Made by a program: the position numbers and the translations under genes
Notes under the pieces: model-generated
Told to the model about the DNA's origin: nothing
Database searches by the model: none
The model's input: the letters and a program-made list of their open reading frames with translations, nothing else
Shown here: positions 6,246 to 8,545 of the stretch, piece after piece
How positions within the stretch are numbered: the stretch's first letter is position 1
Layout: each line of letters starts with the position of its first letter
NCBI GenBank assembly: GCA_038222915.1
Contig: JBBRHH010000247.1
Location: 1 to 8,545 of the forward strand
Direction of reading: 5' to 3'
From: JBBRHH01 sp038222915
GTDB taxonomy: Bacteria; Planctomycetota; Phycisphaerae; Tepidisphaerales; Tepidisphaeraceae
DNA length: 8,545 nucleotides

Positions 6246-7145
6246 ATGCGCAAGGACGTCAAACTGGGTTTATCGGTAGGTTCCGTTCTTTTTGCGGTCA
6301 TCATCGTTTATCTGGTGGTGGCGAGTCACAAGAACAGCAGAGGTGGAGCGGATATCGCCGACTCGGGTGATCCGGCGATGGTTGATCCACAGGACAGTGG
6401 CACCAAGCAGGATGTCGTTGTCCCTATTCCTCCCGTCAAGCCTGCGCCACCACCATTAACAGACATCAAGCCTGTTCCTCCGGTAACGGTGACGCCACCC
6501 GGCGACGCTAACTGGCGGAATCTGCTGGCCGGGCAGGTCAAAATCGAAAATCCGTCTGCCCATAAGTCAGAGGACACGAAGTTACCTGACGCCGGCAATG
6601 TGACGCCACCGCTGCTAAAGGGCAGCGGCGCGGATCGCGGCGCTGACAACGGCACAGGCGGCAGCAAAGCTGTCGTCACGCCAAAAGTGTCCACCGACGC
6701 TGGAACGTCAGGACCTCAGCGGACGCATGTGATTCAACCGGGCGAGAGTTACTCGTCGATTGCCCGCGCCGCGTATGGCCGGGCTTCGTATCACACCCTG
6801 ATTCAGCGGGCCAATCCAAATATCAATCCGAATCGGCTTCGTCCGGGCATCACGATCGTGCTGCCTGAGGCCCCTACCGGCGCAGCGCCGGCGGCTTTGA
6901 CCACGACCGTGATCCGCTCGCCACGTGAGGATGGCGCTGCCGTCCCGACCGATCCGGCACATGAATATCGCGTCAAGTCCGGCGACAGCCTGTATGCCAT
7001 TTCGTGCAAGCTCTATGGCCGGGCCGATCATGTTGAGCAGATCTATGAGCTCAATCGCGACGTAATTGGGTCGGACAAAGGCCGGCTGAAGCTGGACATG
7101 GTTCTGCGACTGCCGGAGTCTCCCACGATGACTGCACAACGCTAA
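6246..7145 (+). CDS. membrane-anchored protein with two LysM domains
   Basis: LysM domains bind N-acetylglucosamine-containing glycans such as peptidoglycan, so this is probably an envelope protein that tethers or senses the cell wall. The 299-residue product has a basic N-terminus (MRKDVK), one hydrophobic helix (about 7-27) acting as an uncleaved anchor or signal, a low-complexity Pro- and Gly-rich linker (about 30-155, with PIPPVKPAPPP at 60-70), LysM 1 (about 159-208: HVIQPGESYSSIARAAYG to the ITIVLPE end) and LysM 2 (about 239-291: YRVKSGDSLYAISCKLYG to the MVLRLPE end). Both LysM copies have the G-(E/D)-S-x-x-x-I-(A/S) and YG signatures, and the inter-domain linker is short. There is no catalytic domain such as NlpC/P60 or peptidase M23, so it is a binding module only. 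It follows secDF by 115 bases and is closed by a clear terminator. Anchor and domain calls are firm; the physiological role is inferred. Confidence 0.9.
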   Translation: MRKDVKLGLSVGSVLFAVIIVYLVVASHKNSRGGADIADSGDPAMVDPQDSGTKQDVVVPIPPVKPAPPPLTDIKPVPPVTVTPPGDANWRNLLAGQVKIENPSAHKSEDTKLPDAGNVTPPLLKGSGADRGADNGTGGSKAVVTPKVSTDAGTSGPQRTHVIQPGESYSSIARAAYGRASYHTLIQRANPNINPNRLRPGITIVLPEAPTGAAPAALTTTVIRSPREDGAAVPTDPAHEYRVKSGDSLYAISCKLYGRADHVEQIYELNRDVIGSDKGRLKLDMVLRLPESPTMTAQR

Positions 7146-7181
7146 CCCGCATCGCTTACGAATATTTCGACCTCCTGGAGG

Positions 7182-7211
7182 AACCCGCGACCCTCGCGGG
7201 TTTCTCTGTTT
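7182..7211 (+). terminator. intrinsic terminator after the LysM gene
   Basis: AACCCGCGA (7182-7190) and TCGCGGGTT (7194-7202) form a perfect 9-bp stem around a CCC loop, followed by the T-rich TCTCTGTTT (7203-7211). It begins 36 bases after the LysM stop and ends the upstream transcription unit before the infA promoter. Confidence 0.88.
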
Positions 7212-7237
7212 ATGAGGCCTACGCGGTGCCGGTTGCC

Positions 7238-7266
7238 TTGTCCTTACATTGATGCCCGCGTATGAT
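7238..7266 (+). promoter_or_regulatory. sigma70-type promoter for infA-rsmA
   Basis: TTGTCC (7238-7243, 4 of 6 to TTGACA) and TATGAT (7261-7266, 5 of 6 to TATAAT) are separated by the ideal 17 bases. Transcription would begin near 7273, leaving a leader of about 60 bases before the infA GTG. Its place just after a terminator and before an essential gene supports it. Confidence 0.7.
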
Positions 7267-7334
7267 TCGCTTCTGTAGTCTTGTTTGATTGGGGCGGCTG
7301 TCTATCGGTTGCCGCGTTTTCTGGAGATGTTTTT

Positions 7335-7556
7335 GTGGCCAAATCTGAGCCCATTGAAGTAGAAGCGACGGTAACCACGGCGTTGCCCAACGCCATGTTC
7401 AAGCTAAAGCTGGACAATTCCAACCACGAGATCCTTGGCATCGTGTCCGGGAAGATGCGCAAGCACTTCATCCGAATCCTGCCGGGAGACCGTGTGAAGG
7501 TGCAGCTTTCTCCGTACGATCTGACCAAGGGGCGCATCGTCTTCCGCCAGAAGTAA
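7335..7556 (+). CDS. infA: translation initiation factor IF-1, GTG start
   Basis: IF-1 is an S1/OB-fold protein that binds the A site of the 30S subunit and works with IF-2 and IF-3 during initiation. The GTG at 7335 gives 73 residues beginning (M)AKSEPIEVEATV, which aligns end to end with E. coli IF-1 (72 residues, MAKEDNIEMQGTV) with one extra residue near the middle. Conserved features are LPNAMFKLKL (residues 16-25), the rRNA-contacting SGKMRKHFIRILPGD block and the YDLTKGRIVFR end. The ribosome site is GGAG (7323-7326), eight bases upstream. The frame stays open to a TTG at 7281, but those 18 extra codons show no family similarity. It follows a good promoter and sits 17 bases before rsmA, so both are probably on one mRNA. 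Pairing infA with rsmA, away from the ribosomal-protein or map loci where it often lies, is less common. Identification is certain. Confidence 0.96.
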   Translation: MAKSEPIEVEATVTTALPNAMFKLKLDNSNHEILGIVSGKMRKHFIRILPGDRVKVQLSPYDLTKGRIVFRQK

Positions 7557-7573
7557 TCCCATCCTGATGACTG

Positions 7574-8425
7574 ATGGCTCAATCCAAGCATGAGATTCAG
7601 GCCATCCTTGCCGCCGCCAACAGTGCGCCCCGGCACCGATTCGGCCAGAATTTCATGATCGACCAGAACCTGGTTCGTCTGGTCGCCGACGCGGGGGAAA
7701 TCCAGTCCAACAATCTGGTGATTGAAGTCGGCCCCGGCACGGGCACGCTGACTGACGAAATCCTGTTGCGCACTCCGAACGTGATTGCCGTTGAAATCGA
7801 TCGCGATCTTGCCGCGGCCCTGCGAGAACGCTTTGCTGATCGAGCGGGCTTCCGACTGATTGAGGGCGACGCCCTGGCGGGGAAGCACGCGTTGAATGTG
7901 GAACTGGCCGGCGGCATTGCTGGCCGCCCGTCGCAGCAGTCGGTGAAACTGGTGGCGAACCTGCCGTACAACATTGCTTCTCCGCTGATCATTGAACTGC
8001 TTGGAACGGGCGTCGACCTGCTTGCCTTTACAGTTCAGAAGGAAGTGGCCGATCGACTGCGCGCGCCGGCGGGCTCGGATGCGTATGGGTTGCTTTCAGT
8101 GATGGTTCAACTGTTGTCGCGCGTGGAGGTGCTTCGGACACTGCCGCCGCAGGCGTTCTGGCCTGCGCCGACGATTGAATCGGCACTGGTGCGGCTGACG
8201 CTTCAGGATCGCCTGGGGGCAAAAGCGCGGGCGTTTAACACTTTTACGCAGAAACTGTTTGCGGCGCGGCGGAAGACGCTGCGCAAGGCGCTCTTGCAGG
8301 CGGATCAGCCGGCGGATGAACTGATGGCGCGAACGGGACTGGATCCGAAGTGCCGGCCGGAGGAAATCCCGCCGGAGGACTTTTTACGGCTATACGAAGC
8401 GGCGGTCGCGACTTCGACGACGTGA
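7574..8425 (+). CDS. rsmA: 16S rRNA (adenine1518-N6/adenine1519-N6)-dimethyltransferase
   Basis: RsmA (KsgA) uses S-adenosylmethionine to dimethylate two adjacent adenines in helix 45 near the 3' end of 16S rRNA, a late 30S assembly checkpoint. The 283 residues fit the family. Motifs in order: RHRFGQNFMID (20-30), AdoMet motif I VIEVGPGTGTLT (49-60), acidic ribose-binding Glu75 in VEIDRD, EGDAL (97-101) with Asp99, catalytic NLPYN (129-133), QKEVADRL (155-162), the FWPAPTIESALV block (195-206) and the C-terminal RRKTLRKAL (232-240). Nothing essential is missing. The ATG at 7574 matches the usual N-terminus, but no Shine-Dalgarno sequence is visible; with only 17 bases from the infA stop, translation may depend on coupling. 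It converges with a PDZ-protein gene whose stop lies 5 bases beyond. Loss of RsmA is known to give kasugamycin resistance in other bacteria. Confidence 0.97.
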   Translation: MAQSKHEIQAILAAANSAPRHRFGQNFMIDQNLVRLVADAGEIQSNNLVIEVGPGTGTLTDEILLRTPNVIAVEIDRDLAAALRERFADRAGFRLIEGDALAGKHALNVELAGGIAGRPSQQSVKLVANLPYNIASPLIIELLGTGVDLLAFTVQKEVADRLRAPAGSDAYGLLSVMVQLLSRVEVLRTLPPQAFWPAPTIESALVRLTLQDRLGAKARAFNTFTQKLFAARRKTLRKALLQADQPADELMARTGLDPKCRPEEIPPEDFLRLYEAAVATSTT

Positions 8426-8430
8426 TGCGC

Positions 8431-8545
8431 TCACTCGACCACGGGAACCGAGACGTCCATTGTTTTGCCGTCGCGGTAGATGGTCAGCGTGATCGTATCG
8501 CCGGGCTTGTGACTTTCGAGGATGCTGTAAAGGTCGTCGCCGGTT
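8431..8545 (-). CDS. PDZ-domain protein, C-terminal tail (likely HtrA-like serine protease or PDZ peptidase); 5' part outside window
   Basis: Reading the minus strand from the right edge gives 37 codons ending in TGA at 8431-8433. The translation begins TGDDLYSILESHKPGD and continues ITLTIYRDGKTMDVSVPVVE. This is the end of a PDZ fold: a helix (DLYSILESHKPGD), then two strands with the common T-(V/L)-x-(I/V)-x-R-D-G-K-x-x-x-(V/L)-x-V-x-(V/L) form. Such tails close many HtrA/DegP-like proteases and other PDZ proteins such as S41 or aspartyl-type peptidases; which one cannot be told from 37 residues. The gene is convergent with rsmA, leaving 5 bases between the two stops and no room for a separate terminator. 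Confidence 0.8.
   Translation of the reverse strand, partial: TGDDLYSILESHKPGDTITLTIYRDGKTMDVSVPVVE

Noticed and set aside
7171..7181. CCTCC-T-GGAGG inverted repeat before the LysM gene terminator
   Set aside because: A one-base loop cannot form a stable hairpin; the adjacent 9-bp stem explains termination better.

Overview
The window is a chromosomal housekeeping segment from a bacterium that is most likely a planctomycete (Planctomycetota). The main clues are a DUF1501 sulfatase-like protein, a family greatly expanded in that phylum; an unusually long SecD-SecF fusion; and moderately GC-rich coding sequence with TTG and GTG starts. No mobile elements, CRISPR arrays, tRNAs or rRNAs were found. 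The phylum assignment is an inference from gene content.

Layout, left to right. The 3' part of a DUF1501 gene (2-532, +) is followed at close range by a 59-residue single-pass membrane protein (554-733, +). The next 318 bases hold a short minus-strand reading frame (775-1071, -) that looks protein-like at its C-terminal end but has no convincing start. Then comes tgt (1052-2194), yajC (best started at TTG 2221, 26 bases after tgt) and a single large secDF gene (2678-6130), all on the plus strand. The tgt-yajC-secD-secF order is a widely conserved bacterial cluster joining tRNA queuosine modification to protein-export auxiliaries. A membrane-anchored protein with two LysM domains follows (6246-7145) and ends in a clear intrinsic terminator (7182-7211). 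A good promoter (7238-7266) then drives infA (GTG start at 7335) and rsmA (7574-8425). At the right edge the C-terminal tail of a PDZ-domain protein (8431-8545, -) converges on rsmA with a 5-base gap.

Functionally the window has three blocks. The first is a DUF1501 protein with a small membrane partner. The second is an export and envelope block: YajC and SecDF assist SecYEG, and the LysM protein probably binds peptidoglycan. The third is a translation block: IF-1 and the 16S rRNA dimethyltransferase RsmA, both acting on the 30S subunit.

The most unusual feature is the SecDF protein of 1150 residues. It carries a charged, helical insertion of about 165-170 residues in the first periplasmic domain of SecD. 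That insertion contains an apparent internal duplication with a 75-residue period. The SecF half also has an enlarged periplasmic domain (about 250 residues) and altered signature motifs. I saw no evidence of a wholly new system; the oddities lie inside otherwise recognisable genes.
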